A stretch of DNA of 64,000 bases, taken from assembly GCA_041390365.1 (NCBI GenBank), contig JAWKQB010000003.1, positions 434,001 to 498,000 of the forward strand. The letters are read 5' to 3'. The notes under the pieces were generated by a model. It was given only the letters and a program-made list of their open reading frames with translations, did not search any database and was not told the origin of the DNA. Positions 52,459 through 61,147 of this stretch are shown piece after piece (the first letter of the stretch is position 1; each line of letters begins with the position of its first letter). Both the position numbers and the translations under genes were made by a program. The stretch comes from Syntrophotaleaceae bacterium. GTDB taxonomy: Bacteria; Desulfobacterota; Desulfuromonadia; Desulfuromonadales; Syntrophotaleaceae.

Positions 52459-52914
52459 ATGCGTATCAGACCTTTTCTATTGACCTTCGCCCTTGTCCTG
52501 CTTACTGCCGGAATTGCTCGCGCGGACCTCGATGCCTATCTGCACAGCCTCAATATCAGCGCTGAGGGGGATATCGGCGGCTTCCGTACACAGGTCGGTG
52601 CCCATTTTGGTGCCTCCGGTCCCCAGATAGATCTCGTTTTTCGCTCCGTCGACTACCCGGCTGACGCCGCGGTCTGTTTCTGGCTGGCGGTACACTCCGG
52701 CAAGCCTGTTGAGATGGTGGTTCGCGAATACCGCAGCCGCAAGGGTCAGGGATGGGGGGCGTTGGCCAAAAGCCTCGGCATCAAGCCGGGATCGGCCGAG
52801 TTCCATGCTCTAAAACAGGGACATTTGGGATGGGAGGCAAAAAATGCCCCTGGCGGCCGGGGCAACGGTGGAGGAGGTGCCAAAGGGAATGGTAAGGGCA
52901 ACGGAAAGAATTAA
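52459..52914 (+). CDS. Small exported protein with Gly/Asn/Lys-rich tail
   Basis: A 151-residue protein. Signal peptide residues 1-22 (FLLTFALVLLTAGIARA). The middle contains a conserved-looking segment, RSVDYPADAAVCFWLAVHSGKP, VVREYRSRKGQGWGALAKSLGIKPGSAEFHALKQG, of the kind seen in an unnamed family of small periplasmic proteins. The last 20 residues are glycine, lysine and asparagine only, a flexible tail. A GGGAGGGA site precedes the start. Function unknown. Confidence 0.78.
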   Translation: MRIRPFLLTFALVLLTAGIARADLDAYLHSLNISAEGDIGGFRTQVGAHFGASGPQIDLVFRSVDYPADAAVCFWLAVHSGKPVEMVVREYRSRKGQGWGALAKSLGIKPGSAEFHALKQGHLGWEAKNAPGGRGNGGGGAKGNGKGNGKN

Positions 52915-52962
52915 CCTGCGGCCCGCTTCAGGATGCTGACACTTGCCGAGTTGCCCACAGAA

Positions 52963-53667
52963 TCAATGATATCCCACACCAGGATAGAGAAGGTTGACCG
53001 CCAGCAGCTGCAGGGGGCGAAAGACGGTCCCGAAAAACTTCCAGGCCAGCAGCAAACCGAGCATGGCGGCGGTGGAACTGTCGAGGAGACGTCGATAGGA
53101 CAGGGCCAGCTTGTTGCTGAGCAGCAGAGGGACGATGGCACTGCCGTCGAGAGGCGGCAGGGGCAGCAGGTTGAAGACCAGGAGCAGCAGGTTGAGGGAG
53201 AAAAAGATGCTGATCAGCATGGCCAGACCGTCCCACACCCCGCCGTAGGGGGCGGCGACCAGGCTGGTGAAGCTGATGCTTGAGGGGATGGCAAAAACAT
53301 CCAGGAGAATGCCCAGGCGGATCAGCAGGGCTGCGGCCAGTACCACGGCCAAATTGGCCAGCGGTCCCGCCAGCGCCATAAGGGCGGCGCGGCGGGGGTA
53401 TCTCAGGGCCCATGCGCGGTCGTAGGGGGCACTGGCCCAGCCGATCATCCATCCGCCGATGGCATAGGAGACGATCGGCACGACCAGGGCGCCAACGGGC
53501 TCCCTGCGGACGTGGGGAAAGGGGTTGAGGGTCACCTGCCCGCCGTCCCGGGCCGTCGGGTCGCCGAGTTTCAGGGCGGCCCAGGCATGGGCGGCTTCAT
53601 GGGCGACGATCGCCGCGAGAAATGCGAAATACCAGAGGAGCAGTTCTGAAACATTCAACATCTGCAT
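52963..53667 (-). CDS. Site-2-protease-type zinc metalloprotease (M50)
   Basis: A 234-residue membrane protease with about six helices. The zinc motif HEAAH is in AAIVAHEAAHAWAALKLGD, and the second metal-ligand region is LLLVFNLLPLPPLDGSAIV with the NxxPxxxLDG pattern. It belongs to the compact site-2 protease group that cleaves membrane-embedded regulators such as anti-sigma factors. Substrates are not evident; the sigma/anti-sigma pair at 0.4-1.5 kb is too distant to infer a link. GGAG precedes the start. Confidence 0.92.
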   Translation of the reverse strand: MQMLNVSELLLWYFAFLAAIVAHEAAHAWAALKLGDPTARDGGQVTLNPFPHVRREPVGALVVPIVSYAIGGWMIGWASAPYDRAWALRYPRRAALMALAGPLANLAVVLAAALLIRLGILLDVFAIPSSISFTSLVAAPYGGVWDGLAMLISIFFSLNLLLLVFNLLPLPPLDGSAIVPLLLSNKLALSYRRLLDSSTAAMLGLLLAWKFFGTVFRPLQLLAVNLLYPGVGYH

Positions 53668-53785
53668 AATTTACTCCAGGAGAAGACAGGACAGGACTTG
53701 TTTGTGAATGATAAGCAAAAATGAAGCCCGATGAAAAGAAAAACCAGCAATCGCTTGTCCGGACCCCTCGCCCCTGCTATCTTGC

Positions 53786-53883
53786 ATCAGCCATCAGCCA
53801 TCAGCCATCAGCCATCAGCCATCAGCCATCAGCCATCAGCCATCAGCCATCAGCCATCAGCCATCAGCCATCAGCCATCAGCC
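53786..53883 (+). repeat. Heptanucleotide tandem repeat (ATCAGCC), 14 perfect copies
   Basis: Exactly 98 bases made of 14 identical ATCAGCC units, without any interruption. The unit contains no stop codon in any plus-strand frame. Because seven is not a multiple of three, gain or loss of a copy shifts the frame. The tract ends 18 bases before the helicase ATG at 53902. Confidence 0.98.
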
Positions 53884-53901
53884 GAAATTGCATCGCAGCC
53901 A

Positions 53902-56190
53902 ATGAGTTTACCTCTACCACAGAAATACCAGATAGCGGTCCGCGCCTTGTGTGAATTCACAGCCAAGGCCGGCGACCTTGATCTGCGTTTTACCCCCTCG
54001 CCTTCGGCTCAGGAAGGGATCATTGGACATAAAGTGGTGGCTGCGCGGCGGAGCGAGGACTACAGGAGGGAGCTGCCGCTGAGTGGAGAGTACAAGGGGC
54101 TGCTGGTCCGGGGGCGGGCCGACGGCTACGATCCCGCAGCGAACCGGCTGGAAGAGATAAAGACCTATCGGGGCGATCTGAGCCTCCTGCCGGAGAACCA
54201 CCGCCGGCTGCACTGGGCGCAGGCCAAGATCTACGGCTGGCTGCTCTGCCAGTCCTCAGGTCTGTTTGAAGTCAACCTGGCGCTGATCTATTTCGACATC
54301 GCCAGCCAGCGGGAAACCAGGCTCAGCGAAAAGTACCAGGCAGAAGATCTGCGTCGGTTCTTCGAGGAGCAGTGCGAGGGTTTTCTTGACTGGGCCGAGC
54401 GGGAGCAGGCCCACCGCCTGCAGCGGGACACGGCCTTGGGGGCGCTGCGCTTCCCCTATCCGTCCTTCCGCACCGGTCAGCGTCCGCTGGCGGAAGCGGT
54501 TTTCCGGACAGTCGTCGCCGGCCGCTGCCTGCTGGCGGAAGCTCCCACCGGGATCGGCAAGACCATCGGCACCCTGTTTCCGATGCTCGAGGCGATGCCG
54601 GAGCACCGGCTGGACAAGATTTTCTACCTTGCGGCCAAAACCCCCGGCCGCCAACTGGCCCTGGATGCGGCGCAGCTGATCCGGGAAAGCGCGCCCGATT
54701 TGAACTTGAGGGTTCTGGAACTTGTTGCCCGGGACAAGGCCTGCGAACACCCGGATCTCGCCTGCCACGGTGAATCCTGCCCCCTGGCCCACGGTTTCTA
54801 CGATCGGCTGCCCGATGCGCGCCTGGCCGCCCTGGAGGAAGGCCGCCTCGACCGGGTTAGGCTGCGGGCCGTGGCGCTGGAGCACGCTCTCTGCCCCTAT
54901 TACCTGGCCCAGGAGCTTGCACGCTGGTCCGACGTCATCGTCGGAGACTACAACTACTACTTCGACCTTACCGCTATGCTTTATACCCTGGCCTCGGTGA
55001 ATCAGTGGCGGATCGGCCTGCTGGTCGACGAAGCTCACAACCTGGTGGAGCGGGCCCGCAGAATATATACCGCCGAGCTGGACCAGGCGACCCTTCGGAC
55101 GGTGAGACGATCGTCTCCCCCCGAACTCAAGAAAACTCTGGATCGGATCCAGCGCTGCTGGAACGAGGCGTACAAGGAGCAGCAGGAGGAGTACCGGGTT
55201 TACGAAACGACTCCCGCAAAGCTGCTGGGCGCGCTGCAGAAATTTATCGCTGCCATAACTGACTATCTTGACCAGAATGCCTTCGATCTCGACAGCGGGC
55301 TGCGGGATTTCTACTTTGACGCGATGCATTTCTGCCGTATGGCCGAGCTGCTGGACGCGCATTCCCTTTTCGACATCCGGGTATCGCCCGGCGGCGGACA
55401 ACGCCGGAACGGGACCCTCTGCATCCGCAACCTGGTTCCCGCCCCCTTCCTGGCCTCCCGTTTCGAGTTCGCCCACGGGACCGTCCTTTTTTCCGCAACC
55501 TTGCGGCCGGGTCACTACTTCCGCGATCTGCTCGGACTGCCCGCCGATACCGCCCGCATCGACGTTGAATCGCCCTTCACCGCCGACCAGCTGTCGGTGA
55601 ATATCGTCGACCGGATTTCGACCCGTTTCCGGGATCGCGACGCCTCTCTGGCACCGATCGTCGATCTGATGGCCCAACAGTTCGACGCCCAGCCCGGTAA
55701 CTACCTGGCCTTCTTCAGCAGTTTCGAGTATCTGGCCCAGGTGGCGGATCTGCTCGAAGCCCGTCATCCCGGCATCCCGGCCTGGCGGCAGGCACGCTTC
55801 ATGGTGGAGAAAGAACGGGAGGATTTCCTCGCCCGCTTTACCCCTGAAAGCCGGGGCATCGGATTCGCCGTGCTGGGAGGCGCCTTCGGCGAAGGGATTG
55901 ACCTGCCCGGCGAGCGCCTGATCGGGGCTTTCATCGCCACGCTTGGGCTGCCGCAGGTGAATCCGGTCAACGAGCAGATCCGGGGGCGGATGGGAAAGCT
56001 GTTCGGCGCCGGTTATGATTACGCCTATCTCTATCCCGGTCTGCAAAAGGTGGTGCAGGCCGCCGGCCGGGTGATACGAAACCAGCAGGACCAGGGGGTG
56101 ATTTTTTTAATCGATGACCGCTTTGCCCGTCCGGAAGTATTTCGGTTATTTCCGATTTGGTGGAACGTGGAACCTTCAGCAGGCTGCTGA
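53902..56190 (+). CDS. PD-(D/E)XK nuclease/XPD-DinG-type Fe-S helicase fusion
   Basis: A 762-residue predicted DNA repair enzyme. The N-terminal 150 residues hold a PD-(D/E)XK nuclease core: GRADGYDPAANRLEEIKTYRG has the Asp and Glu-x-Lys. Superfamily 2 helicase follows: Walker A EAPTGIGKTIGTLFPML, motif II VDEAHNL, and motif VI QAAGRVIRNQ at the end. Four cysteines in ACEHPDLACHGESCPLA and EHALCPYYL match the XPD/DinG iron-sulfur cluster. The start at 53902 is chosen because the frame upstream (from ATG 53731, or 53721 in another frame) is made mainly of the repeat and is not conserved-looking. A ribosome site before 53902 is weak, so translation may instead begin upstream and pass through the repeat. 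Confidence 0.9.
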   Translation: MSLPLPQKYQIAVRALCEFTAKAGDLDLRFTPSPSAQEGIIGHKVVAARRSEDYRRELPLSGEYKGLLVRGRADGYDPAANRLEEIKTYRGDLSLLPENHRRLHWAQAKIYGWLLCQSSGLFEVNLALIYFDIASQRETRLSEKYQAEDLRRFFEEQCEGFLDWAEREQAHRLQRDTALGALRFPYPSFRTGQRPLAEAVFRTVVAGRCLLAEAPTGIGKTIGTLFPMLEAMPEHRLDKIFYLAAKTPGRQLALDAAQLIRESAPDLNLRVLELVARDKACEHPDLACHGESCPLAHGFYDRLPDARLAALEEGRLDRVRLRAVALEHALCPYYLAQELARWSDVIVGDYNYYFDLTAMLYTLASVNQWRIGLLVDEAHNLVERARRIYTAELDQATLRTVRRSSPPELKKTLDRIQRCWNEAYKEQQEEYRVYETTPAKLLGALQKFIAAITDYLDQNAFDLDSGLRDFYFDAMHFCRMAELLDAHSLFDIRVSPGGGQRRNGTLCIRNLVPAPFLASRFEFAHGTVLFSATLRPGHYFRDLLGLPADTARIDVESPFTADQLSVNIVDRISTRFRDRDASLAPIVDLMAQQFDAQPGNYLAFFSSFEYLAQVADLLEARHPGIPAWRQARFMVEKEREDFLARFTPESRGIGFAVLGGAFGEGIDLPGERLIGAFIATLGLPQVNPVNEQIRGRMGKLFGAGYDYAYLYPGLQKVVQAAGRVIRNQQDQGVIFLIDDRFARPEVFRLFPIWWNVEPSAGC

Positions 56191-56319
56191 AAAGAAGACT
56201 GCGAAGTACCGGGCGGAGCTCCGGTTGATTGGTTCCTGCGCAGGATGCTGCCAGCAGAAATTCAGAACCTCATGACAGAACAAGCAGGCGTGGTTTGAAA
56301 TGGCGCTTAACGGTAAGGG

Positions 56320-56751
56320 CTAAAGGGCATAGACCGCCTGAGCCGGTAGAACTTTGATCCCCCGTTCCAACAGAGCGGCGACGGCCTGGGCCGTGTCGTC
56401 GAAGCGGAAGATGATGACAGCATTGTCCCCGCAGCGCTCGACAAAGGCATAGAGATATTCGACGACGATCTGCGCCTCGTCCAACTGCTGCAGGATATGG
56501 GCGAGTCCAAGCGGCCGGTCGGGGACCTGGACGGCGACGACTTCGGTCTTTTCGACGGTGAAACCTTCCTTGTTCAGCACGTCCTTGGCGAGATCGGTCT
56601 GGTCGACGATCAGGCGCAGAATACCGAAATCCGAGGTGTCGGCAAGGGACAGGGCACGGATGTTGACACCGGCGCCGCCCAGCACCGAAGTCGCCTGGGC
56701 CAGCCGGCCGGGCCGGTTTTCGATGAAAATGGAAATCTGCTGCACAGTCAT
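56320..56751 (-). CDS. Tandem ACT-domain protein
   Basis: A 143-residue regulatory protein made of two ACT folds: residues 3-68 (QQISIFIENRPGRLAQATSVLGGAGVNI) and about 70-140 (VVAVQVPDRPLGLAHILQQLDEAQI). ACT domains bind amino acids. It is the last gene of the minus-strand run iorA-iorB-paaK, a position repeatedly seen in archaea and deltaproteobacteria, where it may sense aromatic amino acids or a pathway product (inference). AGAGGG precedes the start. Confidence 0.88.
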   Translation of the reverse strand: MTVQQISIFIENRPGRLAQATSVLGGAGVNIRALSLADTSDFGILRLIVDQTDLAKDVLNKEGFTVEKTEVVAVQVPDRPLGLAHILQQLDEAQIVVEYLYAFVERCGDNAVIIFRFDDTAQAVAALLERGIKVLPAQAVYAL

Positions 56752-56778
56752 CTGCCCTCTCCTTTCACAAAGCAAATC

Positions 56779-58080
56779 CTACCGGGGGCGCCGGTCGATA
56801 ACCCTCTTGGCCTTGCCTTCGCTGCGGGTGATGCTCTTCGGTTCCACCAGTCGCACCTTGCAGGTGATGTTGAGCAGGTCCTTGATCTCCTTGCGGATGC
56901 GATCGCTGAGCCCCTGCATCACCTTCACCTCGTCGGAGAAGATGTGCTCGGTCACTTCCACCTGCACCTCAAGGGTATCCAGATTCTCTTCCCGGTCAAC
57001 CACCAGCTGATAATGGGGCTCCACCCCTTCGACCTGCATCAGGATGCTTTCGATCTGCGAGGGGAAGACGTTGACCCCGCGAATGATCAGCATATCATCG
57101 CTGCGGCCGCTCATGCGCTGCAGGCGGCGGTGGGTCCGGCCGCAGATGCAGGGCGCGCTGATCAGGCGGGTGATGTCCCGGGTCCGGTAGCGGATCATGG
57201 GAATCCCTTCCTTGGTGATGGTGGTGATCACCAGTTCGCCCTCATCCCCGTCCGGCAAGACCTGTCCCGTTTCGGGATCGATGATTTCGGCGATGAAATG
57301 GTCCTCCCAGATATGCAGCCCTTTTTGAGCCTCGATGCATTCGATGGCCACGCCGGGCCCGAGAATCTCGGACAGGCCGTAGATGTCGATGGCTTTGATG
57401 TTGAGTTTCCGCTCAATCTCCTGGCGGATCGATTCGCTCCAGGGTTCGGCGCCGAGGATGCCGACCCGCAGGGAGAAGGTGCGGATGTCGAGGCCCTCCT
57501 CGGCCGCCGCTTCCGCCAGGTAGAGACTGTAGGAGGGGGTGCAGGTGATGACGGTGGAGCCGAAGTCCTGCATGATCATGATCTGTTTCTTGGTATTCCC
57601 CCCGGACATGGGGATAACCGCCGCACCGAGTTTCTCGGCCCCGTAATGGGCGCCGAGACCGCCGGTGAACAGGCCGTAGCCGTAGGCGTTGTGGATGACA
57701 TCCCCCCGGCCGACTCCGGCGGCGGTGAAGGAGCGAGCCATCAGCTCCGCCCACATGTCGATGTCCCGGCGGGTGTAGCCGACGACGGTCGGTTTTCCGG
57801 TGGTGCCGGAGGAGGCGTGCAGGCGAACGATCTGCTCCAGCGGCACGGCGAAGAGGCCGTAGGGGTAGTTGTCCCGCATGTCCTGTTTGAGGGTGAAGGG
57901 AAGACGCTGCAGGTCGGACAGGGTTTTCACCTGTTCCGGCTTGACCCCGGCGCGGTCGAAGGCGCCCCGATAGAAGGGGACCGTGGCGTAGACCCGCTCC
58001 AGGGTGTTCTGCAGGCGCTTGAGCTGCAGAGAGGCCAGGGCTTCGCGAGGCAGGGTTTCGAATTCGTCATTCCAGATCAT
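56779..58080 (-). CDS. paaK: Phenylacetate--CoA ligase
   Basis: A 433-residue AMP-forming ligase activating phenylacetate or a related aryl acetate. P-loop SSGTTGKPTVVGYT and the adenylate motif DIYGLSEILGPGVAIECIEA fit the PaaK subfamily, and GEGELVITTITKEGIPMIRYRTRDI-type segments follow, with a C-terminal ACS-type hinge (MLIIRGVNVFPSQIE). Placed just after iorB, it would activate the aryl acetate made when indolepyruvate or phenylpyruvate is decarboxylated, or run in reverse to make ATP. Confidence 0.95.
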   Translation of the reverse strand: MIWNDEFETLPREALASLQLKRLQNTLERVYATVPFYRGAFDRAGVKPEQVKTLSDLQRLPFTLKQDMRDNYPYGLFAVPLEQIVRLHASSGTTGKPTVVGYTRRDIDMWAELMARSFTAAGVGRGDVIHNAYGYGLFTGGLGAHYGAEKLGAAVIPMSGGNTKKQIMIMQDFGSTVITCTPSYSLYLAEAAAEEGLDIRTFSLRVGILGAEPWSESIRQEIERKLNIKAIDIYGLSEILGPGVAIECIEAQKGLHIWEDHFIAEIIDPETGQVLPDGDEGELVITTITKEGIPMIRYRTRDITRLISAPCICGRTHRRLQRMSGRSDDMLIIRGVNVFPSQIESILMQVEGVEPHYQLVVDREENLDTLEVQVEVTEHIFSDEVKVMQGLSDRIRKEIKDLLNITCKVRLVEPKSITRSEGKAKRVIDRRPR

Positions 58081-58149
58081 GGCGGTTTTCCGTCGCGGAC
58101 CGGAGCTGGGCCGAAGGAAGGCGGTCCGGCCCCGGTCCGCTGTTCGAGG

Positions 58150-58728
58150 TCACAGATTGCGCCCCAGGTGAAAGGCGGTGACGTTTTCTTCGAGGTACTT
58201 GGCCGGCACCATTTTCTGCAGGGTCTCCACCCAGCAGCTCTGCTCCACGGGAACCCGTCGTGAGAGGGCACCGAGGAGGACGGTGTTGACTGTCCGCTGG
58301 TTGCCCGCTTTCATCGCCAGGCCGAGCCCGTCGACCAGCAGGCTGTCGGGAAAGGCAGCCTTGATCTTGCCCGGGATATTGTCCGGATAGGTCTCCTTGC
58401 CGAGGGTGACCGGCGGCGGAAAGATCTGCAGGTTGTTGGCCATGACGCAACCGCCCTCCCGCACCAGCGGCAGGTACCGGTAGGTTTCCAGCAGTTCGAA
58501 GCCGAGCAGGACATCGGCCTGCCCCTCGGGAATAATGGAACTGTAGACCTTCTGGCCGTAGCGGATATGGGAGACCACGCTGCCACCGCGCTGGGACATG
58601 CCGTGGATCTCGTTTTTCTTGACGTCGTGTCCGGCCAGCATCAGCACTTCGGACAGGATTTCGCTGGCGAGCAGGATGCCCTGGCCGCCGACCCCGGAAA
58701 TAAGAATGTTTGTGACCTGATTGCTCAT
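58150..58728 (-). CDS. iorB: Indolepyruvate:ferredoxin oxidoreductase, beta subunit
   Basis: A 192-residue small subunit of a 2-oxoacid:acceptor oxidoreductase. N-terminal ILISGVGGQGILLASEIL binds the nucleotide-like cofactor region; QRGGSVVSHIRYG matches the gamma-type domain. It forms a heterodimer with IorA, whose stop overlaps its start (ATGA). The pair oxidises aryl pyruvates from Trp, Phe and Tyr breakdown to aryl-acetyl-CoA, reducing ferredoxin. Confidence 0.94.
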   Translation of the reverse strand: MSNQVTNILISGVGGQGILLASEILSEVLMLAGHDVKKNEIHGMSQRGGSVVSHIRYGQKVYSSIIPEGQADVLLGFELLETYRYLPLVREGGCVMANNLQIFPPPVTLGKETYPDNIPGKIKAAFPDSLLVDGLGLAMKAGNQRTVNTVLLGALSRRVPVEQSCWVETLQKMVPAKYLEENVTAFHLGRNL

Positions 58729-60485
58729 TCGATATCCCTCACGGCGTCGAAGCGGCAGACCTGTCTGCAGAGACCGCAGCCGACGCAGAACAGTCGATTG
58801 ACATGGGCGACCTCTTTTCCGTCTTCGAGGGTGCGCCATTCGATGGCCGGACAGCCCAGCTTTAGACAGGCCCGGCAGCCGCTGCAGAGGTTGCTGTCGA
58901 TCATCACAGCCGGCTTGCGGAGCGCCGGATCCCGCTTGACCAGCATGCAGGGGCGCCGGGCGATGACCACCGAAACTTCGGGGCGTTCCATCTCCTCCTT
59001 GAGGACCTGATAGGTATGGGCGACCTCATAGGGGTCGACCACCCGCACATGCTTCACCCCCAAAGCTTGGCAGATCTGCTCCAGATCCACCTGGTAGCTG
59101 TCCGCTCCCATCAGCGTGTAGCCGGACCCCGGGTTTTCCTGGCGGCCGGTCATGGCGGTTGTGCGGTTGTCGAGGATGACCACCGTGGCGGTGGACTTGT
59201 TGTAGACCATGTCCATCAGACCGTTGATACCGGTGTGCAGGAAGGTCGAGTCGCCGATGACCCCCACCACCTTGCGCTGGTCCTCGGGAGACAAAACCTT
59301 GCTCAAACCCGTGGCATTGCCGATGCTGGCACCCATACAGATGCAGGTGTCCATGGCCGCGAAAGGTTCCATGAAACCGAGGGTGTAGCAGCCGATATCG
59401 CCGGTGACGAAGGCCTTCAGGCGATTCAGCGAGTGAAAGACGCTGCGGTGGGGGCAGCCGGGGCACATGCTCGGCGGCCGGTTCGGCAACGTCTCGTTGT
59501 GGGTGAAATAGGGCTCGTCCTGCTTTCCGGTCAGGCTCTCGGCCACCCGGCCCGGAGTCAGCTCGCCGCAGATGGAGAAAACGTCCTTGCCCCGGACGTC
59601 GATGCCCATGGCCTTGACCTGTTCTTCGATGAAGGGGTCGAGCTCCTCGATGACGTAGAGGGTTTCGTAGTTGGCGGCAAATTCACGGATCAGCTTTTTG
59701 GGCAGAGGATAGACCAGGCCCAGTTTGAGGATGTCCGCGTCCGGCAGCGCTTCCCGGGCATATTGATAGGAAACGCCGGCAGTGATCACGCCGACCTTGC
59801 CCCCCACCTTTTCCACCCGGTTGAAGTCCTGCCCGCAGGCCCACTCCTCCATCTTCCGCAGACGTTCCTCGACCAGGGGGTGGCGTTTGCGGGCATTGCT
59901 CGGGAGCATCACGTATTTGGAGGGATTCTTTTCGAGACCGGGGGCGGGCAACCCGTCCACCGGATCCCGCAGCGTCACCACCGATTTAGAATGGGAGATG
60001 CGGGTCGTGGTGCGCAGCATCACCGGGGTGTCGAACTGTTCGCTGGCTTCCAGGGCCAGCCGGGTGAAGGTCAGGGCCTCCTGGCTGTCCGCCGGCTCGA
60101 ACATCGGAATCTTGGCGAACTTGGCGTAGTTGCGGCTGTCCTGTTCATTCTGAGAGGAATGGAGCTCGGGATCGTCGGCCACGGCCAGCACCAGTCCTCC
60201 CTTGACTCCCGAGTAGGACAGGGTGAAGAGCGGATCGGCGGCCACATTGACCCCGACGTGCTTCATCGCCACCAGTGCCCGCGCCCCGCCGAAGGAGGCG
60301 CCGATGCCGACTTCCAGGGCAACCTTTTCGTTCGGTGCCCAGGAAGAGTCGATGGTCGGATATTGAACCATGTTTTCAAGGATTTCGGTGCTGGGAGTGC
60401 CGGGATAGGCGGAGGCGACCTTGACCCCGGCCTCGTAGGCTCCGCGGGCGATCGCCTCGTTGCCTGATAAGATGGCGCGTTCCAT
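58725..60485 (-). CDS. iorA: Indolepyruvate:ferredoxin oxidoreductase, alpha subunit
   Basis: A 586-residue TPP- and iron-sulfur-dependent subunit. The N-terminal half is the pyruvate-type domain (SAYPGTPSTEILENM); the TPP-binding segment is GDIGCYTLGFMEPFAAMDTCICMGASI. The C-terminal 55 residues hold two [4Fe-4S] motifs, CSGCRACLKLGC and CVGCGLCRQVC, which pass electrons to ferredoxin. AAGGAATG precedes the start. First gene of iorA-iorB-paaK-ACT. Confidence 0.95.
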   Translation of the reverse strand: MERAILSGNEAIARGAYEAGVKVASAYPGTPSTEILENMVQYPTIDSSWAPNEKVALEVGIGASFGGARALVAMKHVGVNVAADPLFTLSYSGVKGGLVLAVADDPELHSSQNEQDSRNYAKFAKIPMFEPADSQEALTFTRLALEASEQFDTPVMLRTTTRISHSKSVVTLRDPVDGLPAPGLEKNPSKYVMLPSNARKRHPLVEERLRKMEEWACGQDFNRVEKVGGKVGVITAGVSYQYAREALPDADILKLGLVYPLPKKLIREFAANYETLYVIEELDPFIEEQVKAMGIDVRGKDVFSICGELTPGRVAESLTGKQDEPYFTHNETLPNRPPSMCPGCPHRSVFHSLNRLKAFVTGDIGCYTLGFMEPFAAMDTCICMGASIGNATGLSKVLSPEDQRKVVGVIGDSTFLHTGINGLMDMVYNKSTATVVILDNRTTAMTGRQENPGSGYTLMGADSYQVDLEQICQALGVKHVRVVDPYEVAHTYQVLKEEMERPEVSVVIARRPCMLVKRDPALRKPAVMIDSNLCSGCRACLKLGCPAIEWRTLEDGKEVAHVNRLFCVGCGLCRQVCRFDAVRDIE

Positions 60486-60696
60486 AAAACATCATTCCTT
60501 GTAGAAGTGCGGGTAAAAAATTCGGCAGCGGCCTGAAAAAATCGAACCATGAATATAGAAAATCACCCCCGGAAAGTCAATTAATCCGTGAATCATGGAA
60601 CCGTTTTGGAAATACCGTTTGAAGATTTCACAGGATTTTCGGGAGAGTAAAAAGCGGCGGAAATAGAGGGAGAAGATCCGGTCTTTGCCGGGCATC

Positions 60697-60726
60697 GGGT
60701 CTGCCCGCCGAGATGGGGGCAGACCC
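60697..60726. repeat. Palindrome GGGTCTGCCC/GGGCAGACCC
   Basis: Perfect 10-bp arms with a 10-base loop, just past the stop of the 120-residue protein gene. Related to the 8-bp palindrome at 32081-32102. No T tract on the minus strand, so terminator function is uncertain. Confidence 0.7.
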
Positions 60727-60737
60727 GAGGTTGGTCG

Positions 60738-61100
60738 TTACTGACGGAAACCGAATTCGAGGGTATAAAACTGCGGATTCAATGCCGCCAGCGGCTCCTT
60801 CAGTTTCTCGATCTGCTCGGCCGGCCCGTGAATTTCCAGGCGGGTGATCTCGGCCAGTTTCAACGCTTCCTGCAGCAACGGGCCGACATTGGCGAGATGG
60901 GCCAGCAGCCCTTCGGCATCCGCATAACCTTCCCGGCAGTGCGCCTGGTCCCCGTCAAAAGTAAAACCGTAATACAGGCATTTGGGTTCCTGGCTCGAAC
61001 TTTCGACAAATCTGGCGCAGAGCTCCTTGAAGCTCTGCAGGTTTTCCGACGGCACCCTGAAGTAGGGGGCGATGGAACAGCAGCTATCCCGATTGTTCAT
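60738..61100 (-). CDS. Small protein resembling the ABM-monooxygenase/dimeric alpha-beta fold
   Basis: A 120-residue cytoplasmic protein. It opens with paired cysteines (DSCCSIAPYFRV) and shows a ferredoxin-like alpha/beta pattern: APYFRVPSENLQSFKELCARFV, CLYYGFTFDGDQAHCREGYADAEGLLAHL, then ITRLEIHGPAEQIEKL. This resembles putative quinol monooxygenase (antibiotic biosynthesis monooxygenase-like) proteins of similar length. GGAGAACAGG precedes the start. The gene follows the methylglyoxal-synthase-like gene by 47 bases and may be co-transcribed. Confidence 0.65.
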   Translation of the reverse strand: MNNRDSCCSIAPYFRVPSENLQSFKELCARFVESSSQEPKCLYYGFTFDGDQAHCREGYADAEGLLAHLANVGPLLQEALKLAEITRLEIHGPAEQIEKLKEPLAALNPQFYTLEFGFRQ

Positions 61101-61147
61101 CCTGTTCTCCTTTCGATTGTGGTTGATGGCACGGCTTGTTGACCAGG

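Noticed and set aside
53786..53883. Repeat tract as a CRISPR array
   Set aside because: The units are 7 bases, contiguous and without spacers; this is a simple tandem repeat.
54256..56046. 596-codon minus-strand frame across the helicase
   Set aside because: Antisense to the helicase motifs; no domain or start signal of its own.
59016..60467. 483-codon plus-strand frame across iorA
   Set aside because: Antisense to a gene with clear TPP and [4Fe-4S] motifs; composition (many Gly, Val, His, Arg) is that of a shadow.
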